Below are positions 51,522-60,475 of a stretch of DNA of 64,000 bases, piece after piece. The stretch's first letter is position 1; every line of letters begins with the position of its first letter. The stretch comes from Herbihabitans rhizosphaerae. Its GTDB lineage: Bacteria; Actinomycetota; Actinomycetes; Mycobacteriales; Pseudonocardiaceae. The stretch spans positions 124,001-188,000 of the forward strand of contig NZ_SGWQ01000009.1 in the NCBI RefSeq assembly GCF_004216555.1, in the 5' to 3' direction. A program made the position numbers and the translations under genes. Under the pieces are notes generated by a model. The model ran no database searches. It was not told the origin of the DNA and was given only the letters and a program-made list of their open reading frames with translations.

Positions 51522-52127
51522 TCAGACGGTGCGGAACACGCGGTCGAAGTCGAGCCGCGGGCTGCGCGGGAACCAGGCGTTCTCGCCCGGCTTGCCGATG
51601 TTGACAACGACCAGGGTGCGGTGCCGGTCGTCGCCGAAGAACTCCTTGTCGATCCCCTCGGCGTCGAAGCCGGTCATCGGGCCGGCGGCCAGCCCGGCCG
51701 CGCGAACGCCCAGGATGAAGTACGCGACCTGCAGCGAGGCGTTGAGCTTGGCGTGGTGCTCGTGGCTGTCCGGCGGGAGCCAGGTGTTCGCGTCGGGCGC
51801 GTGCGGGAAGACCTCGGGAAGGTGCTCGTTGAAGCCGGTGTCCGCGGCCAGGATCGCGGTCAGCGGCGCGGTGGAGGTCTTGGCCTGGTTGCCCTCGCCG
51901 AGGTGCTGGACGAGCCGCTCGCGGGCTTCCGGCGAGCGGACCAGGACCGCGCGAAGCGGCTGCATGTTGAGCGAGGTCGGAGCCCATTTGACGAGGTCGT
52001 AGATCGCCTTGATCTGCTCGTCGGTGACGGGCTCGGCGGAGAACGTGTTCGCGGTGCGTGCCTCACGGAACAGCAGGTCTTGGCTATCCTCGGCGAGGGC
52101 GAGCACCTGCTCCTGGGTCACGGTCAT
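51522..52127 (-). CDS. Nitroreductase-family FMN oxidoreductase
   Basis: 201 residues from ATG 52127 with AGGAG upstream. FREARTANTFSAEPVTDEQI and KWAPTSLNMQPLRAVLVRSP are the FMN-binding start of the RutE/malonic-semialdehyde-reductase-like nitroreductase group. It reduces quinones, aldehydes or nitro compounds with NAD(P)H. A near copy of the MarR operator found at marR/yceI lies 47 bases upstream of its start, so co-regulation with yceI is likely. Confidence 0.9.
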   Translation of the reverse strand: MTVTQEQVLALAEDSQDLLFREARTANTFSAEPVTDEQIKAIYDLVKWAPTSLNMQPLRAVLVRSPEARERLVQHLGEGNQAKTSTAPLTAILAADTGFNEHLPEVFPHAPDANTWLPPDSHEHHAKLNASLQVAYFILGVRAAGLAAGPMTGFDAEGIDKEFFGDDRHRTLVVVNIGKPGENAWFPRSPRLDFDRVFRTV

Positions 52128-52173
52128 GGTTGTTCGCTCCTGTGCTCGAACGGGTGTCGACGGCGACAACATC

Positions 52174-52187
52174 GTTGAACTCTCTAC
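52174..52187. promoter_or_regulatory. Third MarR-like operator, nitroreductase promoter
   Basis: GTTGAACTCTCTAC matches the inverse of the yceI-proximal operator GTTGAACTCTCAAC in 13 of 14 bases. It lies 47 bases upstream of the nitroreductase ATG. Confidence 0.6.
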
Positions 52188-52223
52188 TATTTCCCGTACA
52201 ACATATTGAGACAGTGGCGTGGA

Positions 52224-52970
52224 TCACGTCTTGTGCAGGTTCTCGCCGACTGCCGAGCGGATCTGATCGATGTTCTCCCGGAGCGTGTCGGAGATCATCT
52301 CGTCGGTGCGCGGATCGGCGAGCATCTCGAGGATGACGCGGATGGCGGTATCCACGATCGCGCCGACGATCTCGTCGTGGAACGGCAGGATCCTGAGGCG
52401 GCCGATCTGCGGGTCGGCCCGCACCTTGTCCAGCACCATCTGACGCAACTCGGAGCGGTTCTCCTCCACCGCGTTGGCGATGTTGCGGGCATAGTGGCCG
52501 GTGCGCAGGACCAGCACCACCTCGTCCAGCACGGCCACGGTCACCGGCTTCTTGATCACGTCGACCACGGTGGCCAGGAAGCGGTTCATCAGCCGCTGGG
52601 TGATCGCGTCGCCGAGGGTCCGATCCACCGCACGCCCCAGCCGCGCGATCAAGACGATCACCCGCACCAGTCGGAAGGCCCGCAACGCCGGGTGCGACAC
52701 CGGAATCATGCCCAAGATCTCGAACCAGTTCCTCCCGAGGAACCGCCACCCCCACCCGCCCTTGCGCCACCGCCAGAGAAACTCCACCAGAAAGATCGCG
52801 CAGATCCCCACGTCCACCCGGAACAGCAGGATCTCGGTCTCCCGTGGCGGCTGCGCGATCCAGACCCAGATCAGCAGCCCGACGGACACGACCGCCAAGC
52901 CGAGCATGATCCAGTCGAGCACGGCGGCCCGGTGGATCCGCCGCGGAATGTCCACGTCGCGGGACGTCAT
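52224..52970 (-). CDS. Voltage-sensor-like membrane protein
   Basis: 248 residues from ATG 52970 with GGAGGTG upstream. Four hydrophobic segments in the first 140 residues end in an S4-like helix with Arg every third to fourth position, RAFRLVRVIVLIARLGRAVD. No pore helix or selectivity filter follows; the rest is a soluble, helical cytoplasmic domain (RSELRQMVLDKVRADPQIGR). It resembles voltage-sensor domains linked to a non-channel output. Its role is unknown. Confidence 0.8.
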   Translation of the reverse strand: MTSRDVDIPRRIHRAAVLDWIMLGLAVVSVGLLIWVWIAQPPRETEILLFRVDVGICAIFLVEFLWRWRKGGWGWRFLGRNWFEILGMIPVSHPALRAFRLVRVIVLIARLGRAVDRTLGDAITQRLMNRFLATVVDVIKKPVTVAVLDEVVLVLRTGHYARNIANAVEENRSELRQMVLDKVRADPQIGRLRILPFHDEIVGAIVDTAIRVILEMLADPRTDEMISDTLRENIDQIRSAVGENLHKT

Positions 52971-53148
52971 GCGGGCACCTCCGGCGGAACGATCAACGGC
53001 GACCATCCTCAACCAAGATCGCACGCCCCGCCGCCCGACAACACCCGCCAACCCGGCGATACCGCCCTGCCCCAACGCGCCATGAGGGCGCCCCGCGCCC
53101 GAATAGGCGCACAACGCTGGAAGGCGACCCGGTAGGAACGTGGGGGGT

Positions 53149-53221
53149 CCGGGGGGGCTCGGCCCCCCCGGGAGTAATGACGACCGACCCGGTCTGCGCA
53201 TTCCGCAGACACACGTCTGCG
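53149..53221 (-). repeat. tRNA-associated structured repeat, copy A
   Basis: On the minus strand, downstream of tRNA-Val(CAC): GTCTGCG-GAATG-CGCAGAC, then a GTCATTACTCCC-type linker, then a G/C-run hairpin CCGGGGGGG...CCCCCCCGG. Same architecture as copies at 54279 and 54567. Confidence 0.7.
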
Positions 53222-53228
53222 GAGAGAG

Positions 53229-53300
53229 TGGGCGATACTGGGATCGAACCAGTGACCTCTCCGGTGTGAACGGAGTGCTCTCCCGCTGAGCTAATCGCCC
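53229..53300 (-). tRNA. tRNA-Val(CAC)
   Basis: 72 bases. The acceptor GGGCGAT pairs with ATCGCCC; the anticodon loop is TTCACAC between CTCCG and CGGAG; the T arm GGTTCGATCCC is complete. Discriminator A. No CCA encoded. Confidence 0.95.
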
Positions 53301-53405
53301 CAGTCGCGGTCAGTGCCGCGATGACGGAGCTACCTTACAGCAGAGGATCGATGGCGAACGCGGGGGTCTGCGGGGCGGGCGGTGTCCCAGCGTGGCGATC
53401 ACCGC

Positions 53406-53461
53406 ACGTGAGGCGACGAGATTCGTCCTTACGGACGCGTCCGTAAGGAGATTCCTCACGT
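53406..53461. promoter_or_regulatory. Nested palindromes upstream of ssgB
   Basis: A perfect 22-bp palindrome with arm CCTTACGGACG at 53427-53448 is flanked by ACGTGAGG (53406-53413) and its complement CCTCACGT (53454-53461). The 390-base region 53301-53690 has no gene I can support. Likely a TetR-type operator of an unlinked regulator. Confidence 0.55.
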
Positions 53462-53690
53462 ACTGCCAACTTTTTCGCCACATGGTTGCCACCATGGGCG
53501 GTTCACCCGCCAATATGGAGTGGCGAGAGTACGAGTGTAACGCACTGCAGCAGTCCGGTAGCGCTACGAATTTTCGCTGGCCCGGATGGGTGAAGTCCGT
53601 CCAGGAGGGGAGCCTTTCCGGCCTCAGATGCGTCACAAGGGATGTGCTCAGTCGTTGCACGACTGGGGAAGGGAGAAGAGGGGTAGCTCG

Positions 53691-54116
53691 ATGCGCAACG
53701 ATCACGTCACGCTCCGCTCGACAGCGGTGTTCGACTTGCTCGCACCGCGGACGCCCGCGGTGCCGGTGAAGGTCGAGCTGCGCTACGACACGCGGGATCC
53801 CTACGCGGTCGTTGCCGCCTTCCGTACCGGCCGGGCCGGCTGGGTCGAGTGGGTGTTCGCGCGTGACCTCCTCGCCGACGGCCTGATCGCCGACGCCGGT
53901 GACGGCGACGTCCGGATCCGCCCCGCCGTCGACGACCCCGAGGTCGTCGTGATCGAGCTGAGCTCCCCGTCCGGGCACGCCGTGTTCGAGTCCTCCGCTC
54001 AGGAGCTCGCCGACTTCCTGGACCGCACCTACGACGTCGTGGTGCCGGGCAACGAGCACCTCTGGGTCAACGTCGACGAGGCACTCACCCACCTCATCTC
54101 CACCGACCTGACCTGA
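53691..54116 (+). CDS. ssgB: SsgB-type sporulation and cell-division regulator
   Basis: 141 residues from ATG 53691; the longer frame is unsupported. The whole length is one SsgA-like domain: LRYDTRDPYAVVAAFRTGRA, GWVEWVFARDLLADGL, WPCID-equivalent region ELSSPSGHAVFESS. In Streptomyces, SsgB recruits FtsZ to septation sites at sporulation. SsgA-like proteins occur in morphologically complex actinobacteria, which supports a filamentous, sporulating host. Surrounded by tRNA genes and a palindromic region. Confidence 0.92.
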   Translation: MRNDHVTLRSTAVFDLLAPRTPAVPVKVELRYDTRDPYAVVAAFRTGRAGWVEWVFARDLLADGLIADAGDGDVRIRPAVDDPEVVVIELSSPSGHAVFESSAQELADFLDRTYDVVVPGNEHLWVNVDEALTHLISTDLT

Positions 54117-54199
54117 CCCGACCCCGGTTTGAACCGCGGATGGACGGTCGGATAAAGTTTCGCTCGCACTCAGCGGGCGGGAGACCGAACGCAGGGCAT

Positions 54200-54272
54200 G
54201 CGGACGTAGCGCAGTTGGTAGCGCATCACCTTGCCAAGGTGAGGGTCGCGGGTTCGAGTCCCGTCGTCCGCT
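54200..54272 (+). tRNA. tRNA-Gly(GCC)
   Basis: 73 bases. GCGGACG pairs with CGTCCGC; anticodon loop TTGCCAA between TCACC and GGTGA; T arm GGGTTCGAGTCCC. Discriminator T. Starts a plus-strand tRNA run Gly-Cys-Val. Confidence 0.95.
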
Positions 54273-54278
54273 CGGGGT

Positions 54279-54358
54279 AGGGGTGGTGTGTCTGCGGAAA
54301 GCGCAGACCTAACCCCTCGCCATTATTTCTGGGGGCCCAGCCCCCAGACCCCCAGGAG
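54279..54358 (+). repeat. tRNA-associated structured repeat, copy B
   Basis: Directly follows tRNA-Gly. AGGGGT...ACCCCT outer pairs enclose GTCTGCG-GAAAG-CGCAGAC, then CATTATTTC and a GGGGGCCCAGCCCCC hairpin with a final ACCCCC tract. Confidence 0.7.
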
Positions 54359-54412
54359 TAGGCTGTCGGGCCGCTTAGGTCGGGCTCTTCGAGGGTTACC
54401 CTCGGGGGACAC

Positions 54413-54484
54413 GGCGGAGTGGCCGAGTGGCTTAGGCAAGGGCCTGCAAAGCCCTGTACGCGGGTTCGATTCCCGCCTCCGCCT
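54413..54484 (+). tRNA. tRNA-Cys(GCA)
   Basis: 72 bases. GGCGGAG pairs with CTCCGCC; anticodon loop CTGCAAA between AGGGC and GCCCT; T arm GGTTCGATTCC. Discriminator T. Confidence 0.95.
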
Positions 54485-54485
54485 C

Positions 54486-54557
<72 letters not shown>

Positions 54558-54566
54558 CACGGACTC

Positions 54567-54640
54567 GGGCGACGTGTGCCTGCGGAAAGCGCAGGCCGCG
54601 TCGCCCGTCGTCATTTCAGGAGCCCGAGCCCCAGACCCCA
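54567..54640 (+). repeat. tRNA-associated structured repeat, copy C
   Basis: Follows tRNA-Val(GAC). Outer GGGCGAC (54567-54573)/GTCGCCC (54600-54606), inner GCCTGCG-GAAAG-CGCAGGC, then TCATTTC and GGAGCCCGAGCCCCAGACCC. Compared with copy B, a T-A pair is replaced by C-G, a compensatory change. Confidence 0.7.
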
Positions 54641-54689
54641 CGGTGCGGTAGGTCCAGACCCAGCGTGGTCGTGCCGGTACAGTGCGCGC

Positions 54690-56345
54690 GTGTCCGCGAG
54701 TGACGGAGACCTCGTCGCCAAGCGCTATCGGCTGTGTACCGAGCTGGGCAGCGGCGGCATGGGGAAGGTCTGGCACGCCTGGGACGAGTACCTGCGCCGA
54801 GACGTGGCGGTCAAGGAGTTCCACCTCCGCGTCGAGGGCAGCGCGGACGCGATCATCCGGCACACGCTGCGCGAGGCGCGCGCGGCCGGAAAGCTGAAGC
54901 ACCAGGCGATCGTCACCGTCTACGACCTGGTCACCCACGACGAGCGGCCGTGGCTGGTCATGGAGATGCTCCCCGGCCGGTCGCTGACCGAGGTGCTGAG
55001 CACCAACGGCCGGGTGTCCGAGTGGGGAGCGGCGTGGATCGGCGTCGAGGTGCTCGGCGCGCTCGGTGCCGCGCACCGCGAGGGCGTTCTGCACCGCGAC
55101 GTCAAGCCCGGCAACATCATGATCGACGAGAACCGGGTGGTGCTCACCGACTTCGGCATCGCGATGATCGACAAGGCCACGGCGCTGGAGGTCGACCAGC
55201 CCCGGGTCGGATCGGCGGACTACCTCGCGCCGGAACGGGTCAAAGATCAGAACGCCACCGCGGCGTCGGACCTGTGGGCGGTCGGCGTCACCCTGTACAC
55301 CGCGCTGACCGGGCACTCCCCGTTCCTGCGCGAGTCCCTGATGGAGACCTGGGCGGCGATCTGCAACACCGAGCCACCGCCGCTGGAAGACCATCCGCTG
55401 GTCTGGCCGGTGATCGAGCGCCTGCTGCGCAAGGACCCGAGCGAGCGGCTCGACGTGGCGGAGGGCACCGAGCTGCTCACCGCCGCGATGGCCGAGCTGC
55501 CGCCGAGCCAGGACGAGTTCGTGGTCCCGGCCCAACCGTCACCGCCAGTGCCGGAGATACGACCCGTGCACTCGGAGGAGACGATCGATCCCCCGCCCGT
55601 CCGGCCCCCGCGCCCCGAGCCGCCGCCGCGGGTCAGCCCGGCGGCGGTGCCGGAACCGTGGCCGGACCTGCGGGCAGACGAGACCCCGGGCCGATCGCGC
55701 CGGGTGCTGGTGTCGATCCTCGTACTCGCCCTGCTCGCGATCGGCGTGACGATCACGGTCAGGAGCCTGACCGGCGAGCAGGCCGCGGCGACCGCACCGG
55801 AGACCTCGACGACCGAGCCGGCACCGGCGAACCGGCCGCCACCGCCGGCACCTGTTCCGCCGCCGCGACTCAAGGAGTACCGCGAAGCACTCGGGTTCAG
55901 CATCGGCGTGCCGGCCGAGTGGCTCAGGAGCGCCTCCGCCGTCGCGGCGCTCAGCGATGTGGTGTGGCGCGGTCAGGAGCGCGATCCGACCGTCGGCGGG
56001 CTGACCGTTCAGGTGCAGCGCGACACCCGGCCGTGGAACAGCGCCTACACCTACCTGGCCGAACGCGATCGCGGGGAGAGCACCGACCGCGACAACGCCG
56101 GCTACCGCAGGCTCGCGCTCACCGATCGGCCCGGTGGCGCGGCGGAACTCGAGTACACCCACGGCGCCGCGGTCGGCGGGCGACGGTTCCACGTCCGGTC
56201 GCACGCGGCGATCGGCCGATCGGGCAGCGTCTACGTCGTCACGTTCACGCTGCACGCCGTGGACGGATCGGCACTGGAGAAGCGGTGGCAGGAGCTGCAC
56301 CCGACCATGACGGCGATCATGGACAGCTTCCGGATCACCGCGTGA
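54690..56345 (+). CDS. Transmembrane Ser/Thr protein kinase (PknB-like)
   Basis: 551 residues from GTG 54690; TACAGT lies six bases before it, so probably leaderless. Kinase residues: glycine loop LGSGGMGKV (19-27), Lys42 in VAVKEF, catalytic HRDVKPGN (Asp137), DFG. A Pro-rich juxtamembrane region leads to one membrane helix (VLVSILVLALLAIGVTITV) and a C-terminal extracellular domain without PASTA repeats. It would phosphorylate cytosolic targets in response to an envelope signal. It heads a coupled group with an FN3 protein, MoxR, DUF58 and a transglutaminase-like protein. Confidence 0.92.
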   Translation: MSASDGDLVAKRYRLCTELGSGGMGKVWHAWDEYLRRDVAVKEFHLRVEGSADAIIRHTLREARAAGKLKHQAIVTVYDLVTHDERPWLVMEMLPGRSLTEVLSTNGRVSEWGAAWIGVEVLGALGAAHREGVLHRDVKPGNIMIDENRVVLTDFGIAMIDKATALEVDQPRVGSADYLAPERVKDQNATAASDLWAVGVTLYTALTGHSPFLRESLMETWAAICNTEPPPLEDHPLVWPVIERLLRKDPSERLDVAEGTELLTAAMAELPPSQDEFVVPAQPSPPVPEIRPVHSEETIDPPPVRPPRPEPPPRVSPAAVPEPWPDLRADETPGRSRRVLVSILVLALLAIGVTITVRSLTGEQAAATAPETSTTEPAPANRPPPPAPVPPPRLKEYREALGFSIGVPAEWLRSASAVAALSDVVWRGQERDPTVGGLTVQVQRDTRPWNSAYTYLAERDRGESTDRDNAGYRRLALTDRPGGAAELEYTHGAAVGGRRFHVRSHAAIGRSGSVYVVTFTLHAVDGSALEKRWQELHPTMTAIMDSFRITA

Positions 56346-56389
56346 GCAGGGCGGGACCGCTCCCGGGCCGGAGCGGTAGCTTGTCGCGC

Positions 56390-58387
56390 GTGAGCGAGCG
56401 GAGGAACCGGAAGGTCGTCCCACTCGGGCTGTTCGCGATCGTGTGCGCCGGCGCCCTGGTGGCCGCGCTGACCGGGGCGACCGCACCGCTGTCCGCCGCC
56501 CGGTTCGCGTTGAGCGGCCACTGGGTCTTCAACTCCGACCTCGGGCTGGCCTTCCACGTCAACGGCGCGACGACCGACATCGACGCCCAGGTCGCCGTCG
56601 CGGGCGAGCGCGGCAGCCAGGTGGTCCAGGGCGAGTCGAACGCGTACGTCGTCGGCCCCCGCTCGATCACCGAGTTCAACACGGCCACGCACGAGGCCGG
56701 TGCCGCGATCGCGCCGCCCGCTGACGAGATGCCGGTCGGCGTCGAGGCGGTTGGCGGCCCGTACCTGGTGTACCGCAACGCGGGCAAGGTCGTGCGACTC
56801 GGTGCGGCACCGGTGACGGTGTCCACCGGCGGTCCGGTCGGCGACCCGGTGGTGACCTCGAACGGGACCTTGTGGTTGCACCGCACCGGATCCGGCGCCA
56901 TCTGCGCCCTCGCGCCCGGTGCCACCGAGCTGTCATCCTGCCCGGTGTCCGCGCCCAAGGACCACGCCGGCGCGCTGACCGTGATCGGCGACAAGCCGGT
57001 CTTCGTCGACCTGTTCACCGGCCTCGCCCACACGGCCGACGGCGACACGCTCGGCGCGGGTGCGCCGCTCGGCGTGCCGGTCTCCCCCAACTCCCGCGCC
57101 GCGCGGCACGACGTGGACGGCCGGGTCGCGATCTTCGATCCCGAGCGGCACAGCGTCGTGCTCGCCGACCTCTCGGCGACACCGGCCAAGCCGGTCACGA
57201 TCGTGGTGCCCGGCGGGGAGTACGACGGACCGGTCTCGACCGGGTCCGCGGTCGTTCTCGTCGAGCGGCAGCACGGGACGGTGCTGAGCTTCGGCGCCGA
57301 CGGCAGCCGCAAGGCCACCAGGTCGGTCAAGCGGACCGGCGGCCAGCCCCGGCTGACCCGAGGCGAGGACAAGCGGGTCTACGTCGAGGACGCGGCGGGC
57401 ACCCAGATCGTGGTGGTCGGCACGGACGGCAGTCTGCGGGACGCGCCGGTGCGGCCGAGGAGCACGCCGCAGCCGACCACGGTCGCCGTGCCCGATCCGC
57501 GTGCCGAGACGCCACCCACCCAGACCTCCGAGGAGCCCGCGCGCCCGCCCGGTGCGCCGGCCGCGGTGTCGGCGGTGGCCGGCGACGGCGCGGCGACGGT
57601 CAGCTGGGGACCGCCGCCGGCGGACGATCGCGCGCCGATCTCGTCCTACCGCGTGTCCTGGCGGGGTGCGTCGGGCGCGGGCGGGTCGCTGGTGGTCAGC
57701 GGCGGCGCCCGGCAGACCGCGATCAACGGTCTGGTCAACGGCGTCCGCTACGTGATCACGGTCGCGGCGGTGAACCGCGCGGGTGCCGGGCCGGGCGTGG
57801 CCGCACCGGGCGTGACGCCGGTCAGCGCGGCGGCGGCGCCCGTGCCGAACGTGAAGTACTTCAACGGATCGGCCGTCCTGACCTGGGCCGGGACCGACCT
57901 GCGCGGCGGGACGCTGGTGCACTACCTGGTGACCGCGACCGGATTCCCGGACCGGACGGTGACCACCGACGGCACCGTCTACTCCGGACTGGCCTCGGGC
58001 CGGACCGTCACCTTCACCGTCCGGGCGGTGACCACCACGGCGGGCCGGACGCTCACCGGCGCGCCGGGCAGCACCTCGTTCACTGTTCCCGGACCGAGCA
58101 TCGCGATCAGCCGCGGCCGGGCCACGACGAGCGACAGGTGCCACGCACCGGACTGCGCGTTCGTGAACGCCACCTTCACCGGCCTCGCGCCGAACACCCA
58201 ATACGGCGCCCAGCTCAGCTCGACCAGCACCACCAACGTGGTGACCGAGGACTTCACCACCGACGCCAACGGATCGGCGACCTACAACAAGCTCAACTAC
58301 GACGTCCCCGGCGAGACCGTGTGGGTGTCCGTGGCGACGCCGTCGGGCCGCGTCTCGTCCAACCGGATCTACTGGGAGCCTCGATGA
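56390..58387 (+). CDS. Membrane-anchored fibronectin type III protein
   Basis: 665 residues from GTG 56390, with TAGCTT seven bases upstream. An N-terminal membrane anchor (LGLFAIVCAGALVAALTGA) is followed by a beta-rich, propeller-like region to about 340, a Pro/Thr linker, and two FN3 domains (about 385-480 and 485-565) with PAAVSAVAGDGAATVSWGPP as FN3 opening. The last 95 residues form a separate beta domain with a Cys pair (DRCHAPDC). The protein is probably extracellular and may bind polymers. Its stop overlaps the MoxR start (ATGA). Confidence 0.85.
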   Translation: MSERRNRKVVPLGLFAIVCAGALVAALTGATAPLSAARFALSGHWVFNSDLGLAFHVNGATTDIDAQVAVAGERGSQVVQGESNAYVVGPRSITEFNTATHEAGAAIAPPADEMPVGVEAVGGPYLVYRNAGKVVRLGAAPVTVSTGGPVGDPVVTSNGTLWLHRTGSGAICALAPGATELSSCPVSAPKDHAGALTVIGDKPVFVDLFTGLAHTADGDTLGAGAPLGVPVSPNSRAARHDVDGRVAIFDPERHSVVLADLSATPAKPVTIVVPGGEYDGPVSTGSAVVLVERQHGTVLSFGADGSRKATRSVKRTGGQPRLTRGEDKRVYVEDAAGTQIVVVGTDGSLRDAPVRPRSTPQPTTVAVPDPRAETPPTQTSEEPARPPGAPAAVSAVAGDGAATVSWGPPPADDRAPISSYRVSWRGASGAGGSLVVSGGARQTAINGLVNGVRYVITVAAVNRAGAGPGVAAPGVTPVSAAAAPVPNVKYFNGSAVLTWAGTDLRGGTLVHYLVTATGFPDRTVTTDGTVYSGLASGRTVTFTVRAVTTTAGRTLTGAPGSTSFTVPGPSIAISRGRATTSDRCHAPDCAFVNATFTGLAPNTQYGAQLSSTSTTNVVTEDFTTDANGSATYNKLNYDVPGETVWVSVATPSGRVSSNRIYWEPR

Positions 58388-59352
58388 CTCAGGCGCGTTC
58401 CGTCCCCGCGGGCGAGGTGTACGAGCGGATCGCGGCGAACGTCACCCGCGTCGTGCACGGGAAACCGGAGGTGGTGCGGCTCGCGGTCGCCGCGATGCTG
58501 TCCGAGGGCCACCTGCTGATCGAGGACGTGCCCGGGGTGGGCAAGACGACGCTCGCGCGATGCCTGGCGCGCAGTATCAGCGGCAGTTGGAACCGCATCC
58601 AGTTCACCCCGGACCTGCTGCCCGGCGACATCACCGGCGTGCAGATCTACCACCAGAACGACAACGCGTTCGTGTTCCATCCGGGCGCGGTGTTCGCCAA
58701 CGTCGTGCTCGCCGACGAGATCAACAGGGGCACGCCCAAGACGCAGTCGGCGCTGCTGGAGGTCATGGCCGAGCGCACGGTCACGGTCGACGCGGTGCGG
58801 CACGAGGTGCCGCAGCCGTTCCTGGTCGTCGCCACGCAGAACCCGATCGACATGGGCGGCACCTACCGGCTGCCGGAGGCACAGCTCGACCGCTTCCTGA
58901 TGCGCCTGCCGATCGGGTATCCCGATCTTCGCGCGGAGATGAGCGTGATCATGGCCGACAGCTCGGGCATGGAGCCGGACGATCTCCCCGCGGTGGTGGA
59001 CATTCCCACGATGATCGGCGCGGTGAGCCAGGTGCGGGCGGTGGAGGTGTCCACCGGCGTGATCGAGTACGCCGCCACGATCGCGGCCGCCACCCGCCAG
59101 CACCCGGAACTGCGGTACGGCGCCAGTCCGCGCGGCAGCATCGCGCTCGTCCGGGCGGCCAAGGGGCTGGCCGCGACGCACGGCCGCCCGTTCGTCACCC
59201 CGGACGACATCAAGGACGTTGCCCACCCGGTGCTCGAACACCGGCTGATCCTGACCACCGACGCCGAGCTGGCGCGCCGGACGGCCGGGCAGATCGTCGA
59301 CACGGTCCTCGCCGAGGTCGCGCTGCCGGTGATGAGCGCGGCCAGGGTCTGA
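58384..59352 (+). CDS. MoxR-family AAA+ ATPase
   Basis: 322 residues from ATG 58384. Walker A is EDVPGVGKTT (Lys54), Walker B VVLADEINRG, sensor I FLVVATQNPID. MoxR ATPases act as chaperones that activate or assemble metalloenzymes and surface complexes, usually with DUF58 and VWA partners. It is coupled to the FN3 gene and followed by DUF58 two bases later. No VWA gene is present in the window. Confidence 0.95.
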   Translation: MTQARSVPAGEVYERIAANVTRVVHGKPEVVRLAVAAMLSEGHLLIEDVPGVGKTTLARCLARSISGSWNRIQFTPDLLPGDITGVQIYHQNDNAFVFHPGAVFANVVLADEINRGTPKTQSALLEVMAERTVTVDAVRHEVPQPFLVVATQNPIDMGGTYRLPEAQLDRFLMRLPIGYPDLRAEMSVIMADSSGMEPDDLPAVVDIPTMIGAVSQVRAVEVSTGVIEYAATIAAATRQHPELRYGASPRGSIALVRAAKGLAATHGRPFVTPDDIKDVAHPVLEHRLILTTDAELARRTAGQIVDTVLAEVALPVMSAARV

Positions 59353-59353
59353 C

Positions 59354-60475
59354 ATGCGGCTGACCGGGCGTGGCGCGGCCACTCTCGTGCTGGCGGCCGT
59401 CCTGCTGGGCACCGGGTACGTCGCGGGCTATCCCGTGCTGGTGGCGTTGGGCGCCGGCGCGACAGGCGCGATCGTCGCCGCCCTGATCGTCGCGATTGCC
59501 CGGCCGCGCGTCGCCGTCGTGCGGGAGTTGCGTCCGGAACGGGTGCATCGCGGTGACCCGGCCACCGTCACCCTGTGCGTGCGCAATCCTGGCACCCGGC
59601 GGCAACCCGGCTTCACGGCGGTGGACCGAGTCGGGGGCGATTCGGTGGCGATCACCGTGGGCTCGCTCGCCGCCGACACCGACGGGGAGTACTCCTACGC
59701 CGTGCCTCCCCTGCGCCGGGGGCGGCACGAGGTCGGCCCGCTGACCCTGAACCGCGCCGACCCGCTCGGGCTCGCGCACAGCGTGCTGACCCTCGGTGCG
59801 ACCTCGACGCTCTGGGTGTACCCGAAGATCCACCCGGTGCGGGTCACCGCGGGCGGTCACCCCCGCCATCACCACGACGGCGCCGCGTCCACCCTGCGCG
59901 GCTCGATCGACCTGCGCGACGTGCGCGAGTACGTGCCCGGGGACGAGGTGCGCCACCTGCACTGGAAGGCCACCGCCCGGACCGGCCGGCTGATGATCCG
60001 CGACTACGTCGATCCCGATCAGCCGCGGTTCACCGTGCTGCTGGACGACCGGCCCGGTGTCACCGATTTCGAGGAGCCGGTCGAGTTGGCCGCGTCGCTG
60101 GTGGTCTCCGCCGCGATCGCGGGCCACCGGTGCCGCCTGGTCACCCCGAGCGGCGTGGACGTCGTGGTGCCGCCGGGCGCCGCCTCGGTCCATCGCCTGC
60201 TCGACGAGCTGTGCCTGGTCCGGCAAGGCACGCGCGCCGAGTCGCCGCTGGTCCCCGAGACACTGGCCGGCGACGGCGGCGGCAGCCTGGTCGCCGTCTC
60301 CCCCGCCGTGTCGGCCGTGGACGTCCGGTCCCTCGCCGCCGTCGCACCCGGGCACACCGACCTGACCGTGATCACGCTCGGCGATGTCGCGCCCTCGATC
60401 CCCGGGGCGATCGCGCTCACCGCACCGACGGCGGCCGAGGCGGTGCGGGTGTGGCAGTCGGTGATCGACCGATGA
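59354..60475 (+). CDS. DUF58 domain membrane protein
   Basis: 373 residues from ATG 59354. Two membrane segments at residues 8-48, a beta-sandwich region, then the DUF58 core with REYVPGDEVRHLHWKATART followed by G (about 195-215). DUF58 proteins accompany MoxR ATPases and transglutaminase-like proteins, and are thought to couple substrate binding to the chaperone. Its stop overlaps the next start in ATGA. Function unestablished. Confidence 0.92.
   Translation: MRLTGRGAATLVLAAVLLGTGYVAGYPVLVALGAGATGAIVAALIVAIARPRVAVVRELRPERVHRGDPATVTLCVRNPGTRRQPGFTAVDRVGGDSVAITVGSLAADTDGEYSYAVPPLRRGRHEVGPLTLNRADPLGLAHSVLTLGATSTLWVYPKIHPVRVTAGGHPRHHHDGAASTLRGSIDLRDVREYVPGDEVRHLHWKATARTGRLMIRDYVDPDQPRFTVLLDDRPGVTDFEEPVELAASLVVSAAIAGHRCRLVTPSGVDVVVPPGAASVHRLLDELCLVRQGTRAESPLVPETLAGDGGGSLVAVSPAVSAVDVRSLAAVAPGHTDLTVITLGDVAPSIPGAIALTAPTAAEAVRVWQSVIDR

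Noticed and set aside
53301-53690. CRISPR or phage attachment site near the tRNA cluster
   Set aside because: There are palindromes but no regularly spaced repeats, and no integrase or duplicated tRNA 3' end is found.
53392-53769. 125-codon plus-strand ORF ahead of ssgB
   Set aside because: It overlaps the palindromic region and the ssgB start in another frame, with no recognisable domain.
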